NCBI GenBank assembly: GCA_017440925.1
Contig: JAFSAP010000031.1
Coordinates: 1-35,101, forward strand
Direction of reading: 5' to 3'
DNA length: 35,101 nt
Source: Oscillospiraceae bacterium
Lineage (GTDB): Bacteria > Bacillota > Clostridia > Oscillospirales > Oscillospiraceae
In this document: positions 1 through 8,430 of the stretch, one piece after another
Numbering within the stretch: the first letter of the stretch is position 1
Layout of the letters: each line of letters begins with the position of its first letter
Notes under the pieces: model-generated
Databases searched by the model: none
The model's input: only the letters and a program-made list of their open reading frames with translations
Told to the model about the DNA's origin: nothing
Position numbers and translations under genes: made by a program

Positions 1-2
1 CC

Positions 3-698
3 TCTGCCCAGCACATTCTGGGCACTGATCAGATGGGTCGTGACATTTGGAGCCGTATCCTCTACGGCGGCCGGATTTCCATCATCGTCGGTCTGGGCTC
101 CGCCCTGGGCGCTGCTCTGGTGGGTGTTGTTCTGGGCCTGTATGTGGGCTACAAGGGCGGACTGCTTGACAATCTGCTGATCAAGATCTCTGATATTTTC
201 CAGTCTATCCCCCAGATGGTACTGATCATCATCATCGTGGCACTGGTTGGCCAGAGTATGGAAAATTTGATCATCATCTTTATCCTCACCGGCTGGCCCG
301 GCATGTACCGTATGACCCGTTCCAAGGTTCTATCTCTCAAGCAGCAGGAATTTGTCCAGGCTCTGCGGGCTTTCGGTATCTCCGATGTAAAGATCGCCTT
401 CAAGCACCTGCTGCCCAACTGCCTGGGTCCCGTGGTGGTTAACATCACCCTGTCCACTGCTATGTTCATTCTGCAGGAAGCATCCCTGTCCGTGCTGGGT
501 TACGGTGTTCCCATGGAAATCGCTACCTGGGGCAACATCATCAACGTCATCACCAACGGCGGCACCATTCGTTTTGACTGGCTTCAGTACTGGTGGATGT
601 GGCTGCCCTGCGCAATTATGCTGATCCTGTTCGTTCTGTCCATCAACTTTATCGGTGACGGTCTGCGCGACGCATCCGATCCCACTCAGATTGGTTAA
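3..698 (+). CDS. Opp/Dpp-family ABC transporter permease (OppC/DppC-like), 5' truncated
   Basis: Inner-membrane permease of a peptide/nickel/sugar-type (Opp/Dpp) ABC importer. The reading frame is open from the window edge, and the GTDQMGRDIWSR motif typical of the OppC/DppC N-terminal region is read from the first bases, so the true start lies upstream. The visible part (about 231 residues) has several hydrophobic segments, the EAA loop region (LKQQEFVQALRAFGIS) that docks on the ATPases, and the usual C-terminal GDGLRDASDP ending. Two ATPase genes follow after 12 bases, so it belongs to one operon. The second permease and the binding protein are presumably upstream of the window. The substrate cannot be told from this subunit. 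Confidence 0.93.
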   Translation, partial: SAQHILGTDQMGRDIWSRILYGGRISIIVGLGSALGAALVGVVLGLYVGYKGGLLDNLLIKISDIFQSIPQMVLIIIIVALVGQSMENLIIIFILTGWPGMYRMTRSKVLSLKQQEFVQALRAFGISDVKIAFKHLLPNCLGPVVVNITLSTAMFILQEASLSVLGYGVPMEIATWGNIINVITNGGTIRFDWLQYWWMWLPCAIMLILFVLSINFIGDGLRDASDPTQIG

Positions 699-710
699 GA
701 GGTGAGAGAC

Positions 711-1736
711 ATGGCTGAAAAGAATAATGATGTTGTCTTAAGTGTAAAAGACCTGCATGTCTATTTCTACACCAACCAGAGATGCAACAAGGTCATCCGT
801 GGTGTCAGCTTTGACATCAAGCGCGGCAGAACCCTGTGCGTGGTCGGTGAATCCGGCTGCGGCAAGTCCGTTACTGCCAACTCCATCCTCCGTCTGCTGC
901 CCGAACTGAGCCGCATCGAGGAAGGTTCCATTACTTACTACAAGGAAGATGGCTCCGAGATCCGTCTGGATCAGCTGGAAAAGAACGGCAAGCAGATGCG
1001 TAAGCTCCGCGGCGAAGATATCGCCATCATCTTCCAGGATCCCATGACCGCTCTGAACCCGGTCTATACCGTTGGTCATCAGATCGAGGAGATGCTGAAA
1101 GAACACAAGAAGGGCATGTCCAAGGAAGAGTATAAGGCAGCTGCCATTGAGGATCTGGCGGACATGGGCATTCCTGCTCCCGATATCCGCTACGGCGAGT
1201 ATCCCCACCAGTTCTCCGGCGGTATGCGCCAGCGTTCCATGATCGCTATGGGCATGTCCTGCGAGCCCAAGATCCTGCTGGCTGACGAACCCACCACCGC
1301 ACTGGACGTTACCATTTCTGCCCAGATCTTCGATCTGATGAACAATCTGAAGAAGGAACATAACACCGCCATCATGATGATCACCCACAACATGGGTGTC
1401 GTGGCGGAAATGGCCGACGAAGTGGCTGTTATGTACATGGGCAATATTGTGGAGTACGGCCCCGTGGAGAAGATCTTCACCAACCCCTCCCATCCCTATA
1501 CCAAGGCACTGCTGCGCTCCATTCCCGTTCTGGGCAAGGGCAAGAATCAGCAGCTGGAACCCATCCGTGGTTCCACGCCCGATCCTTTCCACCGTCCCAA
1601 GGGCTGCCAGTTCTGCCCCCGCTGCGACTTCGCCTGCGAGCGCTGCCAGAACGAGATGCCTCCCGAAGAGTGGGTCACCGAGGGCCATTACGTTCGCTGC
1701 TTCAATTATAAGGAGGTAACGGCAAGTGGAAAATAA
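711..1736 (+). CDS. Opp/Dpp-family ABC transporter ATPase (OppD/DppD-like)
   Basis: First of two ATPases powering the importer. Visible motifs are Walker A GESGCGKS, the Q-loop FQDPMTALNP, signature SGGMRQR, Walker B ILLADEPTTALD and the H-loop MITHN. The C-terminal Cys-rich segment (GCQFCPRCDFACERC) is the oligopeptide-transporter C-terminal domain that in DppD-type proteins can bind an Fe-S cluster. A GTG at 702 is in frame, but the GAGGTG ribosome binding site at 699-704 is placed correctly only for the ATG at 711, so that start is used (341 aa). The 3' end overlaps the next ATPase gene by 11 bases, which indicates translational coupling. Confidence 0.93.
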   Translation: MAEKNNDVVLSVKDLHVYFYTNQRCNKVIRGVSFDIKRGRTLCVVGESGCGKSVTANSILRLLPELSRIEEGSITYYKEDGSEIRLDQLEKNGKQMRKLRGEDIAIIFQDPMTALNPVYTVGHQIEEMLKEHKKGMSKEEYKAAAIEDLADMGIPAPDIRYGEYPHQFSGGMRQRSMIAMGMSCEPKILLADEPTTALDVTISAQIFDLMNNLKKEHNTAIMMITHNMGVVAEMADEVAVMYMGNIVEYGPVEKIFTNPSHPYTKALLRSIPVLGKGKNQQLEPIRGSTPDPFHRPKGCQFCPRCDFACERCQNEMPPEEWVTEGHYVRCFNYKEVTASGK

Positions 1737-2769
1737 GGAAAAAGAAGTACTGTTAAAGGTACGCAATGCCAAAACATATTTCCCCATCAAAAAGGGCCTC
1801 ATGAAGCGCACTGTGGGCTATGTCAAGGCCGTTGACGATATCAGCCTGGATGTTTACAAGGGTGAGACCCTGGGCCTGGTTGGTGAGTCCGGCTGCGGCA
1901 AGACCACCCTGGGCAAGTCCATCCTGCAGCTGGTGCCCATCACCGACGGCAGCATGGAGTACAAGTTTGAAGACGGCTACAAGAACCTGCGGGAACTGTC
2001 CCGCAAGGAGATCGACAATGCCCGCCAGAAGATCCAGATCGTGTTCCAGGATCCCTACTCTTCTCTGAATCCTGCTTTCACCATCTTCGGTTCTCTGGAA
2101 GATCCGCTGATCAAGTTCGGCATGAAGAACAAGGATGACCGCATCAAGAAGATCGGTGATCTGCTGGAATCCGTCAACCTGCCCCGGGACTACATGACCC
2201 GGTACCCCAACGAGTTCTCCGGCGGCCAGCGCCAGCGTATCGGCATCGCCCGCGCCCTGTCTGTCAATCCTGAACTGATCATCTGTGATGAAGCCGTTTC
2301 CGCTCTGGACGTTTCCATCCAGGCCCAGGTTCTGAAACTTCTGAACCAGCTGAAGGAAGAGTACAAGCTGACTTACATCTTCATCACCCATGACCTGTCC
2401 GTCGTGGAATACCTGGCAGACCGTATTGCTGTTATGTACCTGGGCCGTGTTGTGGAGCTGACCACTTCTGAGGAACTGTTCGCCAACACCCTGCATCCTT
2501 ACACCAAGGCTCTGCTGTCCGCCATCCCTGTTGCAGATGTGAACCAGACCAAGAAGCGCATTCCCCTCCAGGGCGACGTGCCTTCTCCCGCCAATCCCCC
2601 CAGCGGCTGTACGTTCCATCCCCGCTGCCCCGAGGTCTGCGAGAAGTGCAAGACGGAACGGCCCATGCTGGAGGAGTACATCATTGATGGTGTCAGCCAC
2701 TTTGTTTCCTGCCATAAGGTGAAGGAAGAACTGGCTGCCAAGGGCATCCTTCCCGTGGTGAAGGAATAA
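1726..2769 (+). CDS. Opp/Dpp-family ABC transporter ATPase (OppF/DppF-like)
   Basis: Second ATPase of the importer, 347 aa. Motifs: Walker A GESGCGKT, Q-loop FQDPYSSLNP, signature SGGQRQR, Walker B IICDEAVSALD and H-loop FITHD. A C-terminal oligopeptide-transporter domain has Cys residues (GCTFHPRCPEVCEKCK). Translation starts at GTG 1726 with a strong AGGAGG site about 9 bases upstream. This start codon lies inside the end of the preceding ATPase gene. OppF-type subunits form a heterodimer with the OppD-type partner. A NanA/DapA-family aldolase follows 15 bases after the stop, which hints at the imported substrate. Confidence 0.93.
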   Translation: MENKEKEVLLKVRNAKTYFPIKKGLMKRTVGYVKAVDDISLDVYKGETLGLVGESGCGKTTLGKSILQLVPITDGSMEYKFEDGYKNLRELSRKEIDNARQKIQIVFQDPYSSLNPAFTIFGSLEDPLIKFGMKNKDDRIKKIGDLLESVNLPRDYMTRYPNEFSGGQRQRIGIARALSVNPELIICDEAVSALDVSIQAQVLKLLNQLKEEYKLTYIFITHDLSVVEYLADRIAVMYLGRVVELTTSEELFANTLHPYTKALLSAIPVADVNQTKKRIPLQGDVPSPANPPSGCTFHPRCPEVCEKCKTERPMLEEYIIDGVSHFVSCHKVKEELAAKGILPVVKE

Positions 2770-2784
2770 GCAGGAGGAAAAGTC

Positions 2785-3714
2785 ATGAGCAGAGATATTC
2801 TGGATTTCAAGGGCGTGATCCCTGCGGTTCTGTCCGTATTTGATAAGGACGAAAACCTGGATGAGCAGGGAACCCGGGAATTTATCCGCCATCTGCTGAG
2901 CTATGATATCGGTGGCCTGTATGTCACTGGCTCCACCGGTGAAACCTGGCTGATGACCGCAGAAGAGCGGATGCGTCAGCTGGAGATCACCATGGAAGAG
3001 GTTGGCAACAAGGTGCCTGTGGTGGTCCATGTGGGCGCTATGTCCACCCGGGAGGCCATTCGGCTTGCCAAGCATGCCGAAAGCCTGGGTGCTGCCGGTG
3101 TCTCCAGTGTGCCCCCCTTCTACTTCAAGTACAATCCCGATCAGATCTACCACTACTACAAAGATGTGGCCGAGGCTACCAGCCTTCCCATGATCGTTTA
3201 CAACATTCCCCTGGCTGGTATGATGACGGTGGATCAGATCATCCGCCTGTCTGAAATTGAGAATGTCAAGGGTGTGAAGTACACCGGTACTGCCCTGTAT
3301 GAAGTCATGCAGATCAAGGAGGGCTGCAAGCCCGGATTCCTGGTCTATGGCGGCTGTGATGAATTGGGCAGCTCCAACATCTCCCTGGGTGTGGATGGTG
3401 TCATTGGTTCCTTCTACAATGTGATCCCCGACCTGTATGGCCGGATCTGGAATGCGGTAAAGGCGTCGGATATTCCTGCGGCTACTGCCCTTCAGCGCAG
3501 CGCTGTTCATGTGATCTTTGCGGGTATCCGCAGCGGCAGCATGATGGCCTGCATGAAGGTCTGGCTGAGAGCTGCAGGCATCCCTGCCGGCTGGTCCCGC
3601 CGTCCTTTCTCCAACTTTACGGAGGAAGAGGAGCAGAAGCTGGTGGCCGAACTGGTGGCCATTGACGAAGCCGACGGCATCGGTCTGGATATCGTCAAAC
3701 GGATCAAAAGATAA
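2785..3714 (+). CDS. N-acetylneuraminate lyase / dihydrodipicolinate synthase family aldolase
   Basis: Class I (Schiff-base) aldolase of the DapA/NanA superfamily, 309 aa, close to the usual 290-310. The TIM-barrel landmarks are clear: GSTGE at about residues 49-53 (alpha-keto acid carboxylate binding), Tyr139 in VYNIP and the Schiff-base Lys165 in GVKYTG, matching the known Tyr137/Lys165 spacing of E. coli NanA. YNIPLAG and the region around GSTGETW lean toward the N-acetylneuraminate lyase branch rather than DapA, but other keto-acid aldolases of the family are possible. It has its own SD (AGGAGG) and is the last gene of the transporter operon, before a terminator. Its likely job is cleavage of the imported acid, perhaps sialic acid, to pyruvate plus an aldehyde. 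That role is inferred. Confidence 0.85.
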   Translation: MSRDILDFKGVIPAVLSVFDKDENLDEQGTREFIRHLLSYDIGGLYVTGSTGETWLMTAEERMRQLEITMEEVGNKVPVVVHVGAMSTREAIRLAKHAESLGAAGVSSVPPFYFKYNPDQIYHYYKDVAEATSLPMIVYNIPLAGMMTVDQIIRLSEIENVKGVKYTGTALYEVMQIKEGCKPGFLVYGGCDELGSSNISLGVDGVIGSFYNVIPDLYGRIWNAVKASDIPAATALQRSAVHVIFAGIRSGSMMACMKVWLRAAGIPAGWSRRPFSNFTEEEEQKLVAELVAIDEADGIGLDIVKRIKR

Positions 3715-3721
3715 TTTTATG

Positions 3722-3752
3722 AAAAAAGCAGCCGGTTCCCGGCTGCTTTTTT
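3722..3752 (+). terminator. Intrinsic terminator of the Opp/Dpp-aldolase operon
   Basis: GCAGCCGG/CCGGCTGC stem (3728-3735 with 3739-3746), loop TTC, flanked by A6 and T6. It lies 7 bases after the aldolase stop. Confidence 0.92.
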
Positions 3753-3759
3753 GTGCACG

Positions 3760-3793
3760 AAAAGGGCTCATTTCTGAAGAAATGAGCCCTTTT
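3760..3793 (-). terminator. Hairpin terminator between convergent genes
   Basis: A perfect 15-bp stem (3760-3774 with 3779-3793, loop TGAA) with A/T tails on both sides, so it can act on either strand. It lies 20 bases past the stop of the minus-strand P-type ATPase and is most likely its terminator. Confidence 0.82.
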
Positions 3794-3812
3794 GAATATA
3801 TTGAAAGGAGAA

Positions 3813-6485
3813 TTATTTTGCAGCCTTACGCTGGAAGAACTTAACAGTTTCTACAACAGGGATAACCAGAACAGCCAGACCCATTGCGATGGCGTACTCG
3901 GTGACGCCGATGGGCATGAACCCGAAGGCGTTGGCCAGGAAGGGAACTTCCAGCAGCAGGGTGGTCAGGATCAGAGAGCCGATCATGGCAGCCCACAGAA
4001 CCTTGTTCTGGGTTTTCAGAGAGAAGACAGACTTTCTCTGGGAACGCAGGTTGAAGGAGTGGAAGATCTCACACATGGACATGGTGAGGAAGGCCATGGT
4101 CATGCCGTGCTCGGAAAGACCGACTGCCCGGAGGGCGGCAAAGGAGCCGACTTCGGGATCCAGAATGGAGCCGATGATATAGGAGACGATGGTCAGCAGA
4201 GTGACAAGAACGCCCTGATATGCGATGTCGAAGAACAGACCGCCGGCAAAGATGCCTTCCTTGGAATCACGGGGAGGACGGTTCATGGTGTCGGGCTCAG
4301 CTTCTTCCATACCCAGAGCCAGGGCGGGGAAGCAGTCAGTGACCAGGTTGATGAACAGCAGGTGGACAGGGTTCAGCAGAATGAAGCCCATCAAGGTTGC
4401 AGAGAAGACACCCAGAACCTCGGACATGTTGGAGGCCAGCAGGAACTGAATGGCCTTACGGATGTTGTCGTAAATGCGGCGGCCTTCACCGACAGCGGCA
4501 ACGATGGTTGCGAAGTTGTCGTCAGCCAGAACCATGTCGGCAACGTTCTTGGTAACATCGGTACCGGTGATGCCCATACCGACACCGATATCGGCAGCCT
4601 TGATAGAGGGGGCATCGTTAACGCCGTCGCCGGTCATGGCAGCGATGGCATCGTTTGCCTTCCATGCGGTGACGATGCGGGTCTTGTGCTCGGGCTGTAC
4701 GCGGGCGTATACACCGTACTTCTTGACAGCTTCGCAGATCTCACTGTCGGGGATATCGTTCAGCTCGGCACCGGTGATGGCCTCGGAAGCGTCCTTGATG
4801 ATGCCCAGTTCCTTGGCAATGGCAACGGCGGTGTCCTTGTGGTCACCGGTGATCATGACGGCACGGATACCGGCAGCGCGGCAGTCTTCGATAGCAGCCT
4901 TGACTTCGGGACGGACGGGATCAATCATACCGGTCAGACCCAGGAATACCAGATCCTGCTCCAGAAATTCGGGTTCGTTGCTCTCTGGCTTAGCTGCCCA
5001 GTCGCGCTTTGCAGCAGCCAGAACACGCAGAGCCTTGTCGGCCATGGCTTTGTTGGCAGCCATGATCTCGGCACGCTTCTCCCCGGTCATGGGCTTGGAC
5101 TCGCCGTTCTCATAATAGTATGCGCAGCGGGCCAGAACCACGTCGGGGCCGCCCTTGGTGTACTGCACAAAGGAACCACCCAGGTCGTGAACGGTGGACA
5201 TCATCTTACGGCCGGAATCGAAGGGCGCTTCGTCCACACGGGGAGTGGCAGCTTCCAGATCCTGCTTCTTGAGCCCTGCGGAGTAAGCGAAGTTCACCAG
5301 AGCGCACTCGGTGGGTTCACCTTCGGCCTGGTTTTCTGCATTCAGATTGGCATCGGAGCACAGGGCCATGGCAGTGGCAACCAGATTGGTTTCACCCACA
5401 TGGTCAACAACGGTCATCTTGTTCTGCGTCAGGGTACCGGTCTTATCGGAGCAGATGACCTGGGTACAGCCAAGAGTTTCAACGGCAGTCAGACGGCGGA
5501 TAACGGCGTTGCGCTGGCTCATTTTGGTAACGCCAATGGACAGAACAACGGTAACGACAGTTGCCAGACCCTCGGGGATTGCGGCAACCGCCAGGGAAAC
5601 GGCGACCATGAAGGTCTCCAGAATAACACTCAGAGTGTGGCCTGCCTGCCCCAGCTCGCCCCGGGCCATGAACAGGTTGAATGCAAAGATGAAGATACAG
5701 ATGCCCAGCACCATCTTGGACAGCAATTTGCCCAGTTCGTCCAGCTTGCGCTGCAGGGGAGTCTCTTCTTCCTCGGTGGCAGCCAGAGCACCGGCGATCT
5801 TACCCATTTCGGTATCCATACCGGTGGTGGTGATGACAGCCTTGCCGCGGCCGTAGACCACGGTGGAGCCCATGTAGCACATGTTCTTGCGGTCGCCCAG
5901 AGGAATGTCCTCCTGGCCTTCCACCAGACCCAGAGTTTCCAGGATCTTGTTGACAGGGACGGATTCACCGGTCAGAGCGGCTTCCTCGATCTTCATGGAG
6001 GCGTTCTCGATGATACGGCCGTCAGCGGGGACTGCGTCACCGGCTTCCAGCAGGATCACGTCGCCGGGAACCAGCTCGTCGGAATGCAGGGTGGTCAGCT
6101 TGCCATCACGCATAACCTTACAGGTGGCAGCGGTCATGGTCTGTAGGGCTTCAATGGCAGCTTCGGCCTTGCTCTCCTGAATGACGCCCAGAATGGCATT
6201 CAGCAGAACAACCAGCAGGATGATGATGACTTCTGCCCACTCATTTTCACCGGCCAGCATGCCGGTCAGGGCGCTGACAGCAGCGGCGATCATCAGGATG
6301 ATCAGCATGGGATCCTTCAGCTGCTCAATAAAGCGCTGGATCAGAGTGGGCTTCTCGGCTTCCTTCAGCTTGTTGGGACCGTACTTCGCCAGGCGCTCCT
6401 GTGCCTGGGCGGTGGTTAAGCCCTCGGCACCTACGCCTAGATCCAGAAGTACTTCTTCCGCGGTTTGGGTATAGGTTTTCTTCAT
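3813..6485 (-). CDS. P2-type cation-transporting ATPase (Ca2+/Mn2+ type)
   Basis: ATP-driven cation pump of the cytoplasmic membrane, 890 aa. It has an N-terminal cation-ATPase domain, the actuator TGES at 172-175, PEGL in M4 (about 304-307), the phosphorylation motif DKTGT with Asp347, the hinge GDGVNDAPSIKAADIG, and a C-terminal membrane domain of several helices. The PEGL and VETLGC...CSDKTGTLT sequences match the SERCA/PacL (P2A) class. An open frame extends to 6542, but the start at 6485 has a GAAGGAG ribosome binding site, and the upstream bases form a riboswitch terminator, so the shorter form is used. Sequence alone would suggest Ca2+. The yybP-ykoY leader argues for Mn2+ export, as for the Lactococcus YoaB-type pump. 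Confidence 0.93.
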   Translation of the reverse strand: MKKTYTQTAEEVLLDLGVGAEGLTTAQAQERLAKYGPNKLKEAEKPTLIQRFIEQLKDPMLIILMIAAAVSALTGMLAGENEWAEVIIILLVVLLNAILGVIQESKAEAAIEALQTMTAATCKVMRDGKLTTLHSDELVPGDVILLEAGDAVPADGRIIENASMKIEEAALTGESVPVNKILETLGLVEGQEDIPLGDRKNMCYMGSTVVYGRGKAVITTTGMDTEMGKIAGALAATEEEETPLQRKLDELGKLLSKMVLGICIFIFAFNLFMARGELGQAGHTLSVILETFMVAVSLAVAAIPEGLATVVTVVLSIGVTKMSQRNAVIRRLTAVETLGCTQVICSDKTGTLTQNKMTVVDHVGETNLVATAMALCSDANLNAENQAEGEPTECALVNFAYSAGLKKQDLEAATPRVDEAPFDSGRKMMSTVHDLGGSFVQYTKGGPDVVLARCAYYYENGESKPMTGEKRAEIMAANKAMADKALRVLAAAKRDWAAKPESNEPEFLEQDLVFLGLTGMIDPVRPEVKAAIEDCRAAGIRAVMITGDHKDTAVAIAKELGIIKDASEAITGAELNDIPDSEICEAVKKYGVYARVQPEHKTRIVTAWKANDAIAAMTGDGVNDAPSIKAADIGVGMGITGTDVTKNVADMVLADDNFATIVAAVGEGRRIYDNIRKAIQFLLASNMSEVLGVFSATLMGFILLNPVHLLFINLVTDCFPALALGMEEAEPDTMNRPPRDSKEGIFAGGLFFDIAYQGVLVTLLTIVSYIIGSILDPEVGSFAALRAVGLSEHGMTMAFLTMSMCEIFHSFNLRSQRKSVFSLKTQNKVLWAAMIGSLILTTLLLEVPFLANAFGFMPIGVTEYAIAMGLAVLVIPVVETVKFFQRKAAK

Positions 6486-6502
6486 CGGTGATTCTCCTTC
6501 AT

Positions 6503-6552
6503 AAAAAAATAAAGACCCATGCATGGCTGAATGGCAGGCCATGCATGAGTCT
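6503..6552 (-). terminator. Riboswitch expression-platform terminator before the P-type ATPase
   Basis: On the minus strand a long stem (plus positions 6537-6552 with 6513-6527, one internal mismatch) is followed by a U-rich tract, then directly by the ATPase ribosome binding site. The 5' arm includes all of the 3' strand of riboswitch helix P1 (6543-6549), so aptamer and terminator are mutually exclusive. Confidence 0.83.
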
Positions 6553-6639
6553 CTTTCTGACTAACTTTCCGGGCACTAAGGCCGAAATGACGAAAAGCTG
6601 CGCACAAAAACGGTTCTGTGCGGAAATACTCCCTCACGC
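6543..6639 (-). promoter_or_regulatory. yybP-ykoY family (Mn2+) riboswitch aptamer
   Basis: Read on the minus strand, the 5' leader of the P-type ATPase has the conserved GGGAGUA segment next to P1, a P2 hairpin (CGCACA/UGUGCG), the conserved CGUCAUUUCGG segment and an AGAAAGAGAC segment returning to P1. P1 is GCGUGAG (6639-6633) with CUCAUGC (6549-6543), seven pairs with one G-U. These conserved loops are the signature of the yybP-ykoY class, which senses Mn2+. The 3' strand of P1 is also part of the 5' arm of the terminator hairpin that follows, so aptamer closure should block termination, giving an ON switch. The family call rests on recognised motifs, not on a covariance-model score. Confidence 0.82.
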
Positions 6640-6646
6640 AATCGTT

Positions 6647-6675
6647 ACTCTACCATGTATTCCAATCGGATACAA
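6647..6675 (-). promoter_or_regulatory. Promoter of the riboswitch-ATPase transcript
   Basis: Minus-strand TTGTAT (6675-6670), 17-bp spacer, TAGAGT (6652-6647). Transcription would begin a few bases before the riboswitch P1 helix, which fits the leader arrangement. Confidence 0.6.
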
Positions 6676-6715
6676 GGGAAAACGGGGAAGCTTATCCATA
6701 TCTTTACCCAGAGGA

Positions 6716-8344
6716 TCAGATATGGATCTTGCTGTAGGACTGGGCAATGTTCAGAATGTGGTCACCGATCCGCTCGAAGTCTGTCAGAAGCTCTGCATAC
6801 AGCACAGAACCTTCTTCGGAACAGTTTCCCTGACGCATCCGCGCAATGTGGTTGCTGCGGAACCGCTTGGTCAGATCATCGATATACTGCTCATAAGCCG
6901 CCAGCTGGGACAGCCACTGTGTAATGTTGCTTTCCCGGTTGAGTACCTTTTCCATGGCTTCGGCGGTAACGGATGCCATCTGCGCCAGTTCGTCCAATGC
7001 AGCAGAAGAAAAGGTGATGTTTTTACGGAGGATACGCTTTGTATAGCCGCCGATGTTCATGGCATGGTCGCCGATCCGTTCCACATTTCCGCTGATGAGG
7101 AAGTATTCTTCCATAGGGGCAACACCGGCATCGGAGCGGTTGTAGATTAGAATTTTGGAGATGTACTGGGAGATCTCCTTGTTGAACAGGTCAATGGTAT
7201 CTTCTGTGGCGGCTGCACGCTCCAGCAGATCCATATCCGTATGGATAACGGCCTGGAAGCAGCGCTGCACATTTTCCTTTGCCAGCAGGATCATCCGCTG
7301 CACTTCATGCTCCAGAGCATCCAGGTGGATGGCAGAGTAACCCAGCATGGTGTGGCCGTGAACAATGGCAGAAAGCTGGGTAACGGTATCCTCTGCGGGT
7401 TCTGCTTCCGGAAGTTCCGGAAGAATCCTGGTTGCCATCCAGGCCAGTCCATTGCCAAGGGGCAGCAGCAGGCAGGTGGTGGCGATGTTGAAAAGCAGAT
7501 GCATATTGGCGATCTGTCCGGCAGGATCGGCAGCAGTGGAGGCCACCAGGTCTGCAACCGGGAACAGAAGGCACAGCACCGTAAATACAGCGGTACCGAT
7601 CAGATTAAACAGAAGATGGATAATGGTGGTGCGCTTGGCTGCCCGGCTGGTGCCGATGGAGGCCAGAACGGCAGTGATGCAGGTGCCGATATTCTGACCG
7701 AACAGCACAAAAACAGCATTGGGGAATGCAATCAGTCCGTTCCGGGCCAGGGTCTGCAGAATGCCGACGGAGGCGGAGGAGGACTGGATCACTGCGGTAA
7801 ATACGGCACCGGCCAGAATGCCGAGCAACGGATTGGAGAACCGGGTCATCAGCTGGATGAAGGCCTGGGAATTCTGCAGGGGCTTCATGGCGGCACTCAT
7901 CATATCCATACCGATGAACAGAATGCCAAGACCGGCGGCGATCTTACCCAGGTGCTGGATTTTGGGGTTTTTCAGAAAAACCAGAGCGGCGACGCCCAGA
8001 AAGGCAATGACAGGTGCCAGCAGGCCGATGTCCAGCGCGATCAGCAGTCCGGTAACAGTGGTGCCAATGTTGGCACCCATGATGATCCAGACAGCCTGGG
8101 ACAGGGTCATCATGCCGGAATTGACGAATCCCACCACCATGACTGTGGTGGCGGAGGAGGACTGGATTACAGCGGTGATTCCGGCACCTACCGCAACACC
8201 GAGGAAACGGTTGGCAGTCAGCTTCTGCAGGATCTGCTTCATCTGGTTGCCGGCGGCTTCCTCCAGACCGTTGGACATCATCTGCATTCCGTACAGGAAC
8301 AAGGCGAGTCCGCCCAGCATACTAAAAAAATCAGTTAATCTCAT
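6716..8344 (-). CDS. Na+/phosphate cotransporter (NptA/YjbB type) with C-terminal PhoU domain
   Basis: Sodium-coupled phosphate transporter family, 542 aa. The N-terminal half has the duplicated Na/Pi cotransporter membrane domain: GGLALFLYGMQMMSNGLEEAAG at the start, and two QSSSA-containing repeats (AVIQSSSATTVMVVGFVNSG and AVIQSSSASVGILQ) that are the substrate-site hallmark. The C-terminal half (from about residue 350) is hydrophilic and helical with two PhoU-like repeats (ERIGDHAMNIGGY and ERIGDHILNIAQSY). An open frame extends to 8386, but the ATG at 8344 aligns with the usual family start. Its AAGGAG site lies about 15 bases upstream, unusually far. PhoU fusion suggests phosphate-responsive gating or export. 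The promoter region has Pho-box-like repeats. Confidence 0.92.
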   Translation of the reverse strand: MRLTDFFSMLGGLALFLYGMQMMSNGLEEAAGNQMKQILQKLTANRFLGVAVGAGITAVIQSSSATTVMVVGFVNSGMMTLSQAVWIIMGANIGTTVTGLLIALDIGLLAPVIAFLGVAALVFLKNPKIQHLGKIAAGLGILFIGMDMMSAAMKPLQNSQAFIQLMTRFSNPLLGILAGAVFTAVIQSSSASVGILQTLARNGLIAFPNAVFVLFGQNIGTCITAVLASIGTSRAAKRTTIIHLLFNLIGTAVFTVLCLLFPVADLVASTAADPAGQIANMHLLFNIATTCLLLPLGNGLAWMATRILPELPEAEPAEDTVTQLSAIVHGHTMLGYSAIHLDALEHEVQRMILLAKENVQRCFQAVIHTDMDLLERAAATEDTIDLFNKEISQYISKILIYNRSDAGVAPMEEYFLISGNVERIGDHAMNIGGYTKRILRKNITFSSAALDELAQMASVTAEAMEKVLNRESNITQWLSQLAAYEQYIDDLTKRFRSNHIARMRQGNCSEEGSVLYAELLTDFERIGDHILNIAQSYSKIHI

Positions 8345-8385
8345 ATCGCAAAAATGATACTCCTTATATTTTGTGAAACGAATCA

Positions 8386-8413
8386 ATTATAAGGCGAAAA
8401 AAGTCTGATTCAA
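8386..8413 (-). promoter_or_regulatory. Promoter of the Na/Pi cotransporter gene
   Basis: Minus-strand TTGAAT (8413-8408), 16-bp spacer, perfect TATAAT (8391-8386). It lies 42 bases before the chosen start codon. Confidence 0.72.
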
Positions 8414-8430
8414 GATGACCGGGAAGAGGT

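Noticed and set aside
702-710. GTG start for the OppD-like ATPase
   Set aside because: The GTG overlaps the ribosome binding site that serves the ATG at 711.
3792-6146. 784-codon plus-strand open frame opposite the P-type ATPase
   Set aside because: It is antisense to a clear ATPase, its translation is low-complexity (Gly/Asp/Gln/His rich) with no motif, and codon bias of GC-rich genes commonly opens such frames.
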